DNA from: Acinetobacter sp. ANC 3781
GTDB lineage: Bacteria; Pseudomonadota; Gammaproteobacteria; Pseudomonadales; Moraxellaceae
NCBI RefSeq assembly: GCF_004331285.1
Contig: NZ_SJOH01000012.1
Coordinates: 55,789-119,788, forward strand
Reading direction: 5' to 3'
Length of the DNA: 64,000 bases
Below, one piece after another: positions 63,937-64,000 of this stretch; position 1 is the first letter of the stretch; each line of letters begins with the position of its first letter. Made by a program: the position numbers and the translations under genes. The notes below the pieces were generated by a model. The model saw only the letters and a program-made list of their open reading frames with translations, was not told the origin of the DNA and did not search any database.

Positions 63937-64000
63937 ATGCGCGTTGTTGTTTCAAGCTTATTGGGTTTGTCTTTAATCTGTTCTACGGTATCGGCGGTTG
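63937..64000 (+). CDS. Partial: N-terminus of an exported protein
   Basis: Only 21 codons lie inside the window, beginning four bases after the yciI stop. They encode a typical signal peptide (MRVVVSSLLGLSLICSTVSA). Product unknown. Confidence 0.6.
   Translation, partial: MRVVVSSLLGLSLICSTVSAV

Overview
The window is a chromosomal segment of a gammaproteobacterium of the genus Acinetobacter (Moraxellaceae). The base composition is AT-rich. The glnE-ilvE-glycosyltransferase order, the queA/tgt/yajC/secDF block, the gacS | cysM-exonuclease-rlmD-relA arrangement and the sequences themselves all fit this genus. The species cannot be fixed from the window. I see no insertion sequence, prophage, CRISPR array or rRNA; there is one tRNA gene (Leu, anticodon CAA).

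Region 1 (1-5218) is one end of the lipooligosaccharide outer-core locus, bounded by ilvE. Five minus-strand genes (ELM1-type glycosyltransferase, CgeB-like glycosyltransferase, polysaccharide deacetylase, GT2, GT4) are tightly packed, the last four joined by 4-base ATGA overlaps. They converge on a truncated propeller-type gene at the window edge. Region 2 (5307-10880) holds ilvE, glnE, an orphan histidine kinase and tRNA-Leu. Region 3 (10887-18990) holds queA, a DUF3137-lemA pair inserted before tgt, about 850 bases of apparent debris, then tgt, yajC, secD and secF.

Region 4 (19051-35753) is the main specialised system: an aryl polyene (APE) biosynthesis cluster of 18 minus-strand genes, with a further small secreted-protein gene at its end. 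The genes overlap or lie no more than about 20 bases apart, behind one likely promoter at 35812-35841. It encodes a ketosynthase chain-length factor, two acyltransferases, two acyl carrier proteins, a COG4648 membrane protein, an acyl-CoA ligase fused to a hotdog dehydratase domain, a GT2, a MIO-type aromatic ammonia-lyase, a thioesterase, a LolA-like carrier, an MMPL exporter, a halogenase-like FAD enzyme, a DUF3261 lipoprotein, two ketosynthases, a second hotdog dehydratase and a ketoreductase. Inferred pathway: the lyase makes an aryl-acrylate starter, the ligase loads it, the KS/CLF, KR and DH enzymes build a conjugated polyene on the ACPs, and the acyltransferases, GT2, LolA-like protein and MMPL protein attach it to a lipid and move it to the outer membrane. 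Points of interest are the complementary half active sites of the two dehydratase domains, the halogenase-like enzyme, and the absence of a methyltransferase.

Region 5 (35990-47610) holds relA, rlmD, a PolB-type exonuclease gene and cysM, divergent from gacS; then a crotonase, a GlxR-like reductase, a Hyi-like isomerase and rsfS. Region 6 (47684-52944) holds an uncharacterised gene behind amtB, with a near-perfect sigma-54 promoter, and the three-gene proton-translocating transhydrogenase operon. Region 7 (52945-64000) is housekeeping and transport: a 985-base AT-rich gap, EamA and MFS transporters, a lone HEPN-domain protein, dusA, cytochrome b562, coaBC, radC, a bestrophin-family channel, rnm, yciB, yciI and the start of a further exported protein.
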